Origin: Mucilaginibacter sp. L294
GTDB lineage: Bacteria; Bacteroidota; Bacteroidia; Sphingobacteriales; Sphingobacteriaceae
Length of the DNA stretch: 35,696 nt
Direction of reading: 5' to 3'
Assembly: GCF_001636615.1 (NCBI RefSeq)
Contig: NZ_LGEK01000051.1
Span: 1 to 35,696 of the forward strand
Shown here: positions 10,301-17,833 of the stretch, piece by piece
Position numbering within the stretch: the first letter of the stretch is position 1
Layout: the number at the start of each line of letters is the position of its first letter
Notes under the pieces: model-generated
What the model was told of the DNA's origin: nothing
The model's database searches: none
The model's input: only the letters and a program-made list of their open reading frames with translations
Translations under genes and position numbers: made by a program

Positions 10301-10481
10301 TTCCGTTGGTGCTACTTTTAATTTTAACAGATACTCCCGGTAAGGGCTTACCAGTTGCTTGTTCGGTAACGACACCGGATACATTTATAGCTTGCTGTGC
10401 TTGGGCTTGAAAGGAGCAGAGTAAAGCAAATACAAACATGTAAACAAAGCTCTTAAAGCCTTGAGGTAAATATTTTTTCAT
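7323..10481 (-). CDS. SusC/RagA-family TonB-dependent outer-membrane transporter
   Basis: The 1052-residue protein imports oligosaccharides across the outer membrane using TonB-ExbBD energy. In order it has a signal peptide (about 1-29, ending QAQAQ), a carboxypeptidase-regulatory-like beta domain (about 33-110, with GKPLPGVSVKI), a TonB-box-like EVVVVGYGT segment (about 115-123), a plug domain containing LVVIDG and ESVTVLKDASAAIYG (to about 240), and a 22-strand-type barrel ending in LSLTF. It has no N-terminal STN domain, so unlike the second SusC in this window it should not signal to an anti-sigma factor. This agrees with control by the local AraC-type protein. It is the first gene of the susCD transcript, with the susD start 11 nt after its stop. 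Confidence 0.95.
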   Translation of the reverse strand: MKKYLPQGFKSFVYMFVFALLCSFQAQAQQAINVSGVVTEQATGKPLPGVSVKIKSSTNGTVTDINGNYKITVKQSSILQYSFIGFESIERTINSEKADVQLIAKQGSLNEVVVVGYGTRKKATLTGSIATVKGSELVKSPAGNFSNSLAGRLPGLVAITRTGEPGNDGSTLRIRGANTLGDNSPLVVIDGIANRSLERLDPATIESVTVLKDASAAIYGAQAANGVILVTTKRGTTGKPTIQLNLNQGWNTPTVLPKMVDAATYATIQNEISTAYHPGSPLPYSAEDIQKYKDGSDPWGHPNTDWFKETIKNNSPQRYGNLTLSGGSDAVKYFTSLGSNFTDGMYRNSNINYSQTNFQSNIDARVSKDIRLSFDVVGRQENRNYSGGGANGGSADAAQNIFWALNRAFPTTPAYWPNGLPGPAIEYGANPVVLVTDKTGYTKQRDYVFQSNAKLAINIPWVQGLSITGNAAVDKTFTTYKQFRKPWNLYTWDKTSYDSNNQPLLLASKSGNTDPRLTQSFNLLGNITLNGLINYDRTFGKHDLKVLVGAERISGDNMYFWAFRRNYTSDLLDELDLGSNALKDNGGSSNTPSPLSPNAVGVKRLDYFGRVSYAYDAKYLAEFVWRYDGSYIFDPNGKQFGFFPGISLGYRISNENFWKENLSLINEFKLRGSWGKTGNDRIGPYQYMTTYGYNGGYVFNQSVVQQTLTALRIPNTGVTWEVANQSNIGFDAQLLDNKLSVSADYFYNLRTNILAYRNASVPGSAGLTLPQENIGEVVNKGFELQIGYQNNAGEFRYNISANGAFSKNHIKFWDETPGVPDYQRSTGSQMNANLYYQSIGVFKDQAAVDNYPHWSGARPGDIIFKDVNGDGQINGLDQVRSKKTSIPTFTGGLSINLQYKGFDLSILFQGAAGAERAYTAFSGGPGVGNFMYNLVKDRWTPEHPSSENPRAWERGGAYWMTDGMPNNTYFVRSSDYIRLKNFEVGYTLPSKYTNKIGIQSLRVFASGLNVLTFTKMKDFDPESPDTAPGSIWVNNQVYPLNKTINVGLSLTF

Positions 10482-10571
10482 ATACTTATTGAGTTTATGC
10501 GGCAGAAATTTTTACCAGCGCTTAGGATGATAGAATTCAAACCGCTTTTTAATGTCAAGGAAGAAAAATTG

Positions 10572-10646
10572 TTATTTAATGTTGCTGTTGTAATGCGTCA
10601 CATTTGTTTGCCATGCAAAAGCGGTTAGATAGGTAATCCTTTTCAT
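10572..10646 (-). CDS. Candidate 24-residue leader peptide upstream of susC
   Basis: A short frame runs from ATG 10646 to TAA 10572, ends 90 nt before the susC start and lies on the same strand. The peptide begins MKRITYLTAFAWQTNV and ends NSNIK. It lacks a clear signal peptide and is too short for homology to be obvious. Its position in the presumed susC 5' leader makes it a candidate regulatory upstream ORF, but an ORF of this length can occur by chance. Conservation of the peptide ahead of other susC genes would decide it. Confidence 0.3.
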   Translation of the reverse strand: MKRITYLTAFAWQTNVTHYNSNIK

Positions 10647-10943
10647 GATTTTAATATTTTAGGTTGATAATAGAGGTTAAAGATTTATTCATCAGAACTG
10701 ATATTTCTGCAAGTTTTAAAACATAGTAGCTTTTCTTTTTCCATGAATTTGTGGTTTAAATTACAATCGATCTAACAGTGAACTACCGACACATCAAGCG
10801 CTTGACCATCAGTAAATTTTCTGCAAATCGATTCAGTTTGGGTTATAAATTGGTTTAATTGGATCAAGCCAGGCGTATGGGTAATACGATCCTGCTGATA
10901 ATCATATCACGAAAGTATTTTATAACGAAAATATTACATTGCA

Positions 10944-10974
10944 TAATTTGATCTATCATGTTAGCTTTTTGATC
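10944..10974 (+). promoter_or_regulatory. Second 21-bp-period direct repeat, candidate AraC-family operator
   Basis: TTTGATC occurs at 10947-10953 and again at 10968-10974, spaced exactly 21 bp. The second copy sits in CTTTTTGAT (10965-10973), the same nine bases found in the first candidate operator near 4255-4263. Shared core and spacing suggest the same AraC-type protein acts on both operons. It lies about 490 nt upstream of the susC start, far for direct activation unless the leader is long. Confidence 0.35.
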
Positions 10975-11313
10975 GACTTTAATTTTCCTCCGTGAAGCCG
11001 CAAATTATTAACTATGCTTAGCTGTAATTATTTGAATTTTAAGGTTTGGAAAAAAAAAGCAGGTGTTGTGTTGTTTATTATGGCGCAGACGGTATGCTTG
11101 AATTAACGAAAAGAGCGTTTCAGATTATTCGACCCACGATGATACGCTACTGTAAATATGGCACGCTTTAAAGTATGCACCGTTTCCAGATCCATCAAAA
11201 TACCCTTTCAATTTATATCAAATTCTTATCATCTTTTATCAATTTCTGCACTTATACGGAGCGTAAACTTTGTTTTTTAGCATTGGATTAAATAGCCATT
11301 TAAACGCCCGTGT

Positions 11314-11344
11314 TAAATAATAAGAGTTACCGTCTTATTATTTA
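11314..11344. promoter_or_regulatory. 12-bp inverted repeat upstream of the oxygenase fusion
   Basis: The arms TAAATAATAAGA (11314-11325) and TCTTATTATTTA (11333-11344) are perfectly complementary around a 7-nt spacer. The repeat ends 44 nt before the fusion gene's first ATG, where an operator or a 5'-leader hairpin would be expected. It has no GC-rich stem or T-tract of its own, so it is unlikely to be a terminator. Confidence 0.45.
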
Positions 11345-11388
11345 CACAAACGCTATGGTAAAAGGATACCTATAGGATTAATAAAAAT

Positions 11389-13668
11389 ATGATAACGGAA
11401 ATAATGGAGCGCCGTATACCAGAGAAGATTGATTATTCGCTTACCGGATCAAGTGCAGAACGGGCTATCGCTTTAGGACTTGCAGAGGCGGACTGGTATC
11501 AGAGCCCTGTGCCGCATACAGCCATGCGCAAATTATTGGTGAGAAAAGACGGCCCCGCACTTCGGGACACAATTCTTCTGTTTACCATACTTTTGGCGAC
11601 AGCAACAGCCACGCTTATGCTTTGGGGGACTTATTGGGCAATTATCCCCTATCTGATTTATGCTGTTTTTTATGGCACAAGTTCTGACTCCCGCTGGCAT
11701 GAATGCGGCCATGGGACTGCTTTTAGAACAGATTGGCTAAACAATGTGGTTTATGAAATAGCATCTTTTATGGTAATGCGGGAATCCGTTGTTTGGCGCT
11801 GGAGTCATATTAGGCATCATAGCGACACTATTATTGTGGGTCGTGACCCAGAAATCCAAATACCGCGCCCTCCGGATTTGAAGAGTTTATTTTTTTCATT
11901 TATTAATCTTGGAGGATATAAAAGTTATTATACAGGCTTGATACGTCACGCCTTTAGCAGGATGTCAGCAACAGAAAAAACTTATGTTCCGGAAAGCGAG
12001 TACAAAAAGGTTTATAACAATGCACGTATTTGTCTCGGGCTCTATGTGCTGATTATTATCTCGGCATTGGCTTTGCACACCTGGATACCAATATTTCTAT
12101 TCATCTTACCACAATTTTTTGGCACCTGGCTGATGATTGTTCACAATACAACGCAACACGCCGGCCTTGCTGAAAATGTTTTAGACCACCGCCTGAATTG
12201 CCGAACCGTATATATGAACCCTATCAACCGCTTCATTTACTGGAACATGAATTATCATGTGGAGCATCATATGTTTCCTTTGGTTCCATATCATGCCTTA
12301 CCCAAACTACATGAGTTGGTAAAAGAGGATTGCCCACCAGTTTATCCGTCGATAATGTCTGCATGGAGGGAAATTATTCCAACCTTGCTAAAGCAACAGA
12401 AAGACCCGGCATATCATATAAAGCGTAAGTTGCCGGCCGCAAAAGAAAATATCCGGGGTAACATTATTGAATCAAACATGGCTCCCGACAGTGAGGGGTG
12501 GTTGAAAATAGGTACATCTAACCTATTGGATAAAGAAGACGTTATACGGTTCAACCACTCTGACAAAACCTTTGCTGTTTATAAAGACAACGAAGGGAAT
12601 CTATATGCAACGGATGGTATTTGCACCCACGGTAATACTCATTTGAGCGAAGGATTGGTAAAAGGCAAAATTATTGAGTGCCCAAAACACAACGGGCGTT
12701 TTAATTTACATGACGGGTCACCGGCAAGGGCACCGGTTTGCCGGGGGCTTGCAACTTACCCTGTTCAGGATCGCTTTGGTGAGTTATGGCTTAACCTGAA
12801 AAATGCGGGTGGCATTAACGTAGGTACAGAAAAAAATTACAAACTACACGTTGTATCCAATAAACATGTGGCGACATTTATTAAAGAGTTGGTGCTTGAA
12901 CCTGTTGACGCCAACGAGAAAATAAACTTTAACCCTGGCGATTATATGCAAATCAAAGTTCCGCCATATCCGGAAATTCAGTTCTGTAATTTTGATATTC
13001 AGGAACCTTACCAAAAAGTTTGGCAAACTCAGGGATTATTTAACCTATGCAGTCATAATCCAGGGCCGGCACGCCGGAACAATTATTCACTTGCCGGTAA
13101 TTGGAAACGGGATAGGCAACTTAAATTCAACATTCGCATTGCAACGCCGCCTCCTGGTCAGGATTGCCCGCCAGGTATTGGTTCAAGCTACATCTTTAAT
13201 TTAAAACCCGGAGATATAGTAACAGCCCTTGGCCCATATGGCGATTTTTATATAAAGCCTACACAAAAAGAAATGGTTTACATTGGGGGAGGTGCGGGTA
13301 TGGCACCTATTCGCTCACACATTGCGCATTTGCTTGAGAACGATGCCACTAAACGCAAACTCAGCTACTGGTACGGAGCACGGTCCAAACAAGAAATTTT
13401 CTATTACGATTATTTCCAAAAATTAGCCGCCGAGTATTCCAATTTCAACTTTCAACTTGCATTGTCGAGTGCACTGAAAGATGATGCGTGGAATGGTCAT
13501 CATGGTTTTATACATGATATTGTTTACCATCATTATTTAAAAGATCATAAAGACATTAGCAATGTTGAATTTTATTTATGCGGCCCTCCAATGATGATAA
13601 AGTCATGTAATAAAATGCTCGTCGAAATTGGAGTTGAACCTAACCAAATTTTATTTGATCAATTTTAG
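11389..13668 (+). CDS. Desaturase/hydroxylase - Rieske ferredoxin - NqrF-like reductase fusion (MocDEF-like)
   Basis: This 759-residue protein joins three redox modules. Residues about 55-345 are a membrane fatty-acid-desaturase-type domain with His boxes HECGH (104-108), HIRHH (140-144) and HVEHH (290-294), plus H257, expected to bind a di-iron centre, and hydrophobic stretches near 60-95 and 215-250. Residues about 365-472 are a Rieske [2Fe-2S] domain with C412-x-H414 and C431-x2-H434. Residues about 480-759 resemble the FAD/NADH part of NqrF, with a flavin motif near NNYS (564-567), GGGAGMAP (633-640) and CGPP (731-734). Together these make an NADH-driven monooxygenase or desaturase needing no separate electron carriers. 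The desaturase part most resembles, from memory, MocD of rhizopine catabolism, whose partners MocE and MocF are a Rieske ferredoxin and a reductase. An internal ATG at 11404 is an alternative start. The substrate is unknown; O-demethylation of a sugar or cyclitol is inferred. It heads a plus-strand operon. Confidence 0.9.
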   Translation: MITEIMERRIPEKIDYSLTGSSAERAIALGLAEADWYQSPVPHTAMRKLLVRKDGPALRDTILLFTILLATATATLMLWGTYWAIIPYLIYAVFYGTSSDSRWHECGHGTAFRTDWLNNVVYEIASFMVMRESVVWRWSHIRHHSDTIIVGRDPEIQIPRPPDLKSLFFSFINLGGYKSYYTGLIRHAFSRMSATEKTYVPESEYKKVYNNARICLGLYVLIIISALALHTWIPIFLFILPQFFGTWLMIVHNTTQHAGLAENVLDHRLNCRTVYMNPINRFIYWNMNYHVEHHMFPLVPYHALPKLHELVKEDCPPVYPSIMSAWREIIPTLLKQQKDPAYHIKRKLPAAKENIRGNIIESNMAPDSEGWLKIGTSNLLDKEDVIRFNHSDKTFAVYKDNEGNLYATDGICTHGNTHLSEGLVKGKIIECPKHNGRFNLHDGSPARAPVCRGLATYPVQDRFGELWLNLKNAGGINVGTEKNYKLHVVSNKHVATFIKELVLEPVDANEKINFNPGDYMQIKVPPYPEIQFCNFDIQEPYQKVWQTQGLFNLCSHNPGPARRNNYSLAGNWKRDRQLKFNIRIATPPPGQDCPPGIGSSYIFNLKPGDIVTALGPYGDFYIKPTQKEMVYIGGGAGMAPIRSHIAHLLENDATKRKLSYWYGARSKQEIFYYDYFQKLAAEYSNFNFQLALSSALKDDAWNGHHGFIHDIVYHHYLKDHKDISNVEFYLCGPPMMIKSCNKMLVEIGVEPNQILFDQF

Positions 13669-13693
13669 ACTAACCATAAGTATAATATCCTAA

Positions 13694-14506
13694 ATGAGAA
13701 ATGATTTAACCCAAGACCAAATTGCGCAATACCGTCATGACGGTTTTTTAGTGATTGAAAATTTCCTTTCGGCCGAAGAGCTTGAATTTTGGCGCACCGC
13801 ACTCAGCGAGGCTATAGAGAAACGCAACGGCAATAAGATGCCCGACCGTAAGGAGGTTTACGGCAAAGGAGATGCTGACGATAAATCGTATTACGACAAT
13901 GTTTTTGATCAGCTGATTAACCTTTGGGTTGATAATGATAAAATGAAACAAGTAATACTTGACGAACGCTTGGGCAAAATGGCTGCGCAACTGGCCGGGG
14001 TTCAAGGTATCAGGGTATGGCATGATCAGGCATTAATTAAAAAGCCGTGGGCTAATCCTACTTCGTGGCATCTTGATACACCTTATTGGTCGTTTAGTGA
14101 TAGGCGCGCGCTTTCTATCTGGGTAGCGCTTGATGACGCTACTTATGAGAACGGCTGTTTGTTTTTTATCCCTGAATCTTATCATAAAACCACGTTTGAT
14201 AATCCCGGCATAGGTAAAAACATGGGCGCTATATTTACTATTTATCCCGAGTTTAAAACGGCACAGTCTGTTGCCGCGCCTATGAAAGCGGGTAGCTGCT
14301 CATTCCACAACGGTTTAACCATACACGGCGCACATGCCAACATGACCCCAGGTTTCCGCCGTGCCATGACCTGCGCTTATATGCCCGATGGTAGTACTTT
14401 TAACGGTATCCAGAATATTTTGAAAGACGACGATATTGCCCGGTTAAAAATTGGTGATGTGTTAAAAAATAATGAGCTTAACCCCTTAATTTACCAAGCT
14501 GTTTAA
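13694..14506 (+). CDS. PhyH-type Fe(II)/2-oxoglutarate dioxygenase
   Basis: The 270-residue cytoplasmic protein belongs to the phytanoyl-CoA dioxygenase superfamily, whose members hydroxylate C-H bonds using Fe(II), 2-oxoglutarate and O2. The facial triad is visible as H126-x-D128 (in SWHLDTPYW) and a distal His, H211 in TIHGAH, followed by R222 in GFRR, the usual 2-oxoglutarate anchor. The length is normal and no signal peptide is present. It starts 25 nt after the three-domain oxygenase and ends 3 nt before the next gene, so it is in the same operon. Two different O2-using enzymes side by side suggest sequential oxidation of one substrate, or a second route for the same demethylation or hydroxylation step. 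The substrate cannot be deduced, and a CoA ester is not implied by family membership. Confidence 0.88.
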   Translation: MRNDLTQDQIAQYRHDGFLVIENFLSAEELEFWRTALSEAIEKRNGNKMPDRKEVYGKGDADDKSYYDNVFDQLINLWVDNDKMKQVILDERLGKMAAQLAGVQGIRVWHDQALIKKPWANPTSWHLDTPYWSFSDRRALSIWVALDDATYENGCLFFIPESYHKTTFDNPGIGKNMGAIFTIYPEFKTAQSVAAPMKAGSCSFHNGLTIHGAHANMTPGFRRAMTCAYMPDGSTFNGIQNILKDDDIARLKIGDVLKNNELNPLIYQAV

Positions 14507-14509
14507 TAT

Positions 14510-17011
14510 ATGTGTATGAACCTCCGATCAATATATATTGTTGCATTAATGCTGCTTAGCTGGCACACAGGTTTTGCTTTAAATAGTGAAACCCCAGGTA
14601 TTACTCATAACACCACGGCCAAAACTATAACCTTAACCGTAGACGATAAAAAGCTGACTATCCTGATAGATTATTCATCGGGCTGTATAGTAAAACAGTT
14701 AAATATTAAGGGGGTAAACGCACTTTCAGCTTCTGGTGTTTACACAGGTATCACTACTAAAAACGCGGTGTTTACCTCAAGCACTGCATTGCCGGTTGTT
14801 AAGGTAAATCAAAAATTAAATGAAGCTATAATAAGTAATATCAGTTATGGCGATAATGCCCTTACGGTAACAGAAACCTGGCGTTTTAAAATAGCCGGTG
14901 ATAAGATAAGCTGGAAAATTACACGCCAGTATAGTACCAACGCTCAATTAGAAGATATGGCCCTGCCTAAATGGAACTTCGCCAACCTGGCTGTATGGAA
15001 GGGCGGTATCCTGGATAATGGCGGGATGGTTTGGTGTAAATATTTAAAACAGGTTGATGATACTTATGGCGTACATACCGGCGGTGTTACCTTTTGGAAT
15101 GCCGAAAGCGGTAACGGATTTCGCATCAGCCCTGCTACCAATAGTGCTATTGCCACTAAATATTCCCATAATGCAAATAACGAATTTACAGCAACGCAAC
15201 TTGTAACAAACAACGCGCTACAACAACGTTATGACCTGAGCCGGTTTGTATCAAAAAGGGCAAATGTATTTGCAGCTTTCGATGTGCAAAAGGGGCAAAC
15301 CAGCGTTGAATATACATTACAATATATAGATTACTTTAAAGAGTACACAAGGGGCACTTTACCCGGTATTGACGCCGCTGCCGTGCGCGAGTTGTTAAAC
15401 ACCACCGGCCGCTATGGCGTGGTTGATAATAACATTATCGGTGCAAATGGTTGGCTAACCAACTGGAAATGCCTTCACGAGCCGTTTTTTGCGCAAGTAG
15501 GGATGGCGCTTAATGATGTTAATTACACCAAAAATATGTCGGCAACGCTCAACCAGGAGCGCGACCAGGCAATGCTTGCTGATGGCCGTGTGCTATCGCG
15601 CTGGCATAATGTACCTGGCGATGAGATAAAGGGGACTTACAACACTAAAACAGGCTATTATGAGGCGATGTGGGGCTATACTATTGATTCGCAAACGGGG
15701 TATGTAATTAACGCAAGCGAGCAGTTTGATATTAATGGTGATGTTGACTGGCTAAAATCGCACCAAACATCGTGCGAAAAGGCTTTGGATTGGATGATAA
15801 AACGCGATGCCAATAACAACGGTATTTTTGAAATGCTGAACAATAATATTGCCGAGAAAAAGGCAAGCGACTGGCTGGATATTGTTTGGGCCAGCTATGA
15901 GAACGCGTTTGTAAACGCCCAGCTTTACGAGGCTCTGAACCTATGGGCCAATTGCGAAAAGGTATTAGGTAACCAACAAAAAGCAACTTATTACGCTGCC
16001 GTAGCTGCACGTTTAAAAGCTGCATTTAATAAACCGATAGAGGAGGGAGGCTTTTGGTCGCCGGCTAAAAAGCAATATGTGTACTGGCGCGATAATGATG
16101 GCTCGGTACATGGCGATAACCTGGTTACCCCGGTGAATTTTGCCGCCATTGCCTTTGGTATATGTGATGATAAACAACGCATAGCACAGGTACTTGACCA
16201 GATAGAACAGCGAAATAACCAGGAAAAGCTTTTCCATTGGCCGCTGTGTTATGACTCATTTACGCAGGCCGAGGTATCGCCGGGTAACTGGCCGTTCCCT
16301 AAATATGAGAACGGCGACATTTTCCCTACCTGGGGCTATATGGGCATACGGGCTTATGTTCATTATGATAAAGGCATTGCGCTTAAATTCATCAATAATA
16401 TACTTGCCCAATATAAAAAGGATGGCCTGTCATCGCAACGCTACAGCCGTGTTACACAGCTTGGGCTGGGCGATGATATTCTGGCCGGTATAAGCACCAG
16501 CATCACCGCGCTTTATCGCGACATTTACGGCATTCGCCCAAAATGGAACCGTATGGGTATAGAGCCAAACTTATCGCCGGTATTAAATGGCACAGCATTT
16601 ACTTATACACTGCGCGGTATTAAATATAATTTAAAGCTAAGTACAAACAATTACAGCATGAGCACTACGGGCTTCGCTGTAAAATGTAATAGCGCATTCG
16701 GCGCAAATAAAACCGGCAATAGCCTCACTTTTTATCCCGGCAATAGGGAAGAAATGCTGCTAAAAATAAAGTCGGCATCAGTACACAGTATCAATTTGAC
16801 TATTGACAATTGGGCGGAGAACCAGTTTAGGTGGACCATAACCTCAGCAGATAACTACGAGTTTACGTTAAATGGTTTACAACCCAGTACCAATTATCAA
16901 TATACTATAAATGGCCTCTCCCAAAAGGTAAAAACCACTGCTGAGGGTAGTCTTATTATTAAAAAAGTGTGTAGGCCTGGTGCTAAATTTGTTGTAAAAC
17001 CGATAGTATAA
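14510..17011 (+). CDS. Secreted (alpha/alpha)-barrel glycosidase-like protein, family unassigned
   Basis: The 833-residue protein has a signal peptide (about 1-24, ending GFALN) and is therefore periplasmic or exported. ATG 14510 and ATG 14516 are both possible starts. Residues about 30-290 look like a beta-sandwich. Residues about 300-690 form helix-rich repeats with Trp- and acid-rich turns typical of six-hairpin glycosidases, such as DWLDIVWASYENA, GDEIKGTY and GDIFPTWGYMG. The C-terminal 140 residues are beta-rich, resembling the last domain of GH78-type enzymes. I cannot place it in a named GH family. Candidate catalytic acids are the Asp/Glu residues in those turns. It lies 3 nt after the dioxygenase gene and 9 nt before the isomerase gene, so it belongs to the same transcript. 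It would supply the sugar that the oxygenases or isomerase then process. Confidence 0.75.
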   Translation: MCMNLRSIYIVALMLLSWHTGFALNSETPGITHNTTAKTITLTVDDKKLTILIDYSSGCIVKQLNIKGVNALSASGVYTGITTKNAVFTSSTALPVVKVNQKLNEAIISNISYGDNALTVTETWRFKIAGDKISWKITRQYSTNAQLEDMALPKWNFANLAVWKGGILDNGGMVWCKYLKQVDDTYGVHTGGVTFWNAESGNGFRISPATNSAIATKYSHNANNEFTATQLVTNNALQQRYDLSRFVSKRANVFAAFDVQKGQTSVEYTLQYIDYFKEYTRGTLPGIDAAAVRELLNTTGRYGVVDNNIIGANGWLTNWKCLHEPFFAQVGMALNDVNYTKNMSATLNQERDQAMLADGRVLSRWHNVPGDEIKGTYNTKTGYYEAMWGYTIDSQTGYVINASEQFDINGDVDWLKSHQTSCEKALDWMIKRDANNNGIFEMLNNNIAEKKASDWLDIVWASYENAFVNAQLYEALNLWANCEKVLGNQQKATYYAAVAARLKAAFNKPIEEGGFWSPAKKQYVYWRDNDGSVHGDNLVTPVNFAAIAFGICDDKQRIAQVLDQIEQRNNQEKLFHWPLCYDSFTQAEVSPGNWPFPKYENGDIFPTWGYMGIRAYVHYDKGIALKFINNILAQYKKDGLSSQRYSRVTQLGLGDDILAGISTSITALYRDIYGIRPKWNRMGIEPNLSPVLNGTAFTYTLRGIKYNLKLSTNNYSMSTTGFAVKCNSAFGANKTGNSLTFYPGNREEMLLKIKSASVHSINLTIDNWAENQFRWTITSADNYEFTLNGLQPSTNYQYTINGLSQKVKTTAEGSLIIKKVCRPGAKFVVKPIV

Positions 17012-17020
17012 ATATTATTT

Positions 17021-17833
17021 ATGGAGATAAAAATACTAAGCCCACAATGGGGGCATAAGCACCTGCAGATAAGTGCCTTCCTCGATAAAGTTAGAGCGGC
17101 AGGGTATGACGGGATAGACACCTGGCTACCCGCCAATCCTGCCGATAAACGTACCCTGTTTAATTACCTGCAGCAACACCAATTGGTGTATGTTGCGCAC
17201 CAGCATCAGGCTCACGGCAATAGTTTTGCTGAATTTAAAACCTCTTATTTAAAAAATCTGCAAGCTTGTGCCGAAGCAGAACCGTTGTTAATTAATTCGC
17301 ATACGGGCAGAGATTATTTTTCGTTCGAACAAAACCTTCAATTGGTTGATATTGCATTGGAGTTTACTGTCAAAACAGGCATTACTGTAGCGCACGAAAC
17401 GCATCGGGGCAGATTGGGTTATTCACCACAAATGATAGCAGATTTTTTTGAGCAGCGCCCGGATTTTGTTATAACCGCCGATCTGTCGCACTGGGTTTGT
17501 GTTACCGAAAGCATGCTGCAAAATTTCCAGGATACTTTACGTATTGCCATTAACCGTACCCATTACATCCATGCCCGTGTAGGTTTTGAACAAGGGCCGC
17601 AGGTTCCTGACCCACGCGCTGCCGAATGGCAATATGCGCTTAACACATTTTTGGATTGGTGGGATAGCATCATTGCAACGAATAAAAAAACGGGCACTAA
17701 AGTATTTCCTATCGCTACTGAATTTGGGCCGCCGCCTTATATGCAGCTGGTTCCGGCCGGTAAATCGCCTGTTGATCATCAATTCGAGATTAATTTGTAT
17801 ATGAAAGAACTGCTTAAAGCCAGGTATCAATAG
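17021..17833 (+). CDS. Sugar isomerase/epimerase-like TIM barrel (xylose-isomerase-like family)
   Basis: The 270-residue cytoplasmic protein has the AP-endonuclease-2/xylose-isomerase-like fold used by many sugar and inosose isomerases, epimerases and dehydratases. The expected metal ligands are in order: E126 (AHETHRG), D154 with H157 (ADLSHW), H184 (YIHARVGF) and E234 (TEFGPPPYM). The length is normal. It starts 9 nt after the glycosidase-like gene, so the two are co-transcribed. MocC of rhizopine catabolism has the same fold, which fits the MocDEF-like fusion at the head of this operon, but the fold is common and the substrate is open. Immediately after its stop codon the same frame continues as a decayed hydrolase fragment. 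Confidence 0.85.
   Translation: MEIKILSPQWGHKHLQISAFLDKVRAAGYDGIDTWLPANPADKRTLFNYLQQHQLVYVAHQHQAHGNSFAEFKTSYLKNLQACAEAEPLLINSHTGRDYFSFEQNLQLVDIALEFTVKTGITVAHETHRGRLGYSPQMIADFFEQRPDFVITADLSHWVCVTESMLQNFQDTLRIAINRTHYIHARVGFEQGPQVPDPRAAEWQYALNTFLDWWDSIIATNKKTGTKVFPIATEFGPPPYMQLVPAGKSPVDHQFEINLYMKELLKARYQ

Larger units (their letters stand above)
10482..11388. other. 907-nt intergenic region between divergent susC and oxygenase operons
   Basis: No long reading frame covers this stretch. It must hold the promoters of the minus-strand susCD operon and of the plus-strand desaturase-fusion operon, although I see no consensus TAnnTTTG box on either side. Items described separately are a 24-codon minus-strand ORF (10572-10646), a 21-bp-period direct repeat (10944-10974) and an inverted repeat (11314-11344). 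A perfect 12-bp palindrome, TCAAGCGCTTGA, lies at 10794-10805. The rest is AT-rich and featureless to me. Confidence 0.6.

Noticed and set aside
11103..11195. 30-codon minus-strand ORF (MDLETVHTLKRA...) in the long intergenic region.
   Set aside because: It is short, with no recognisable motif, and far from any same-strand gene; likely chance.
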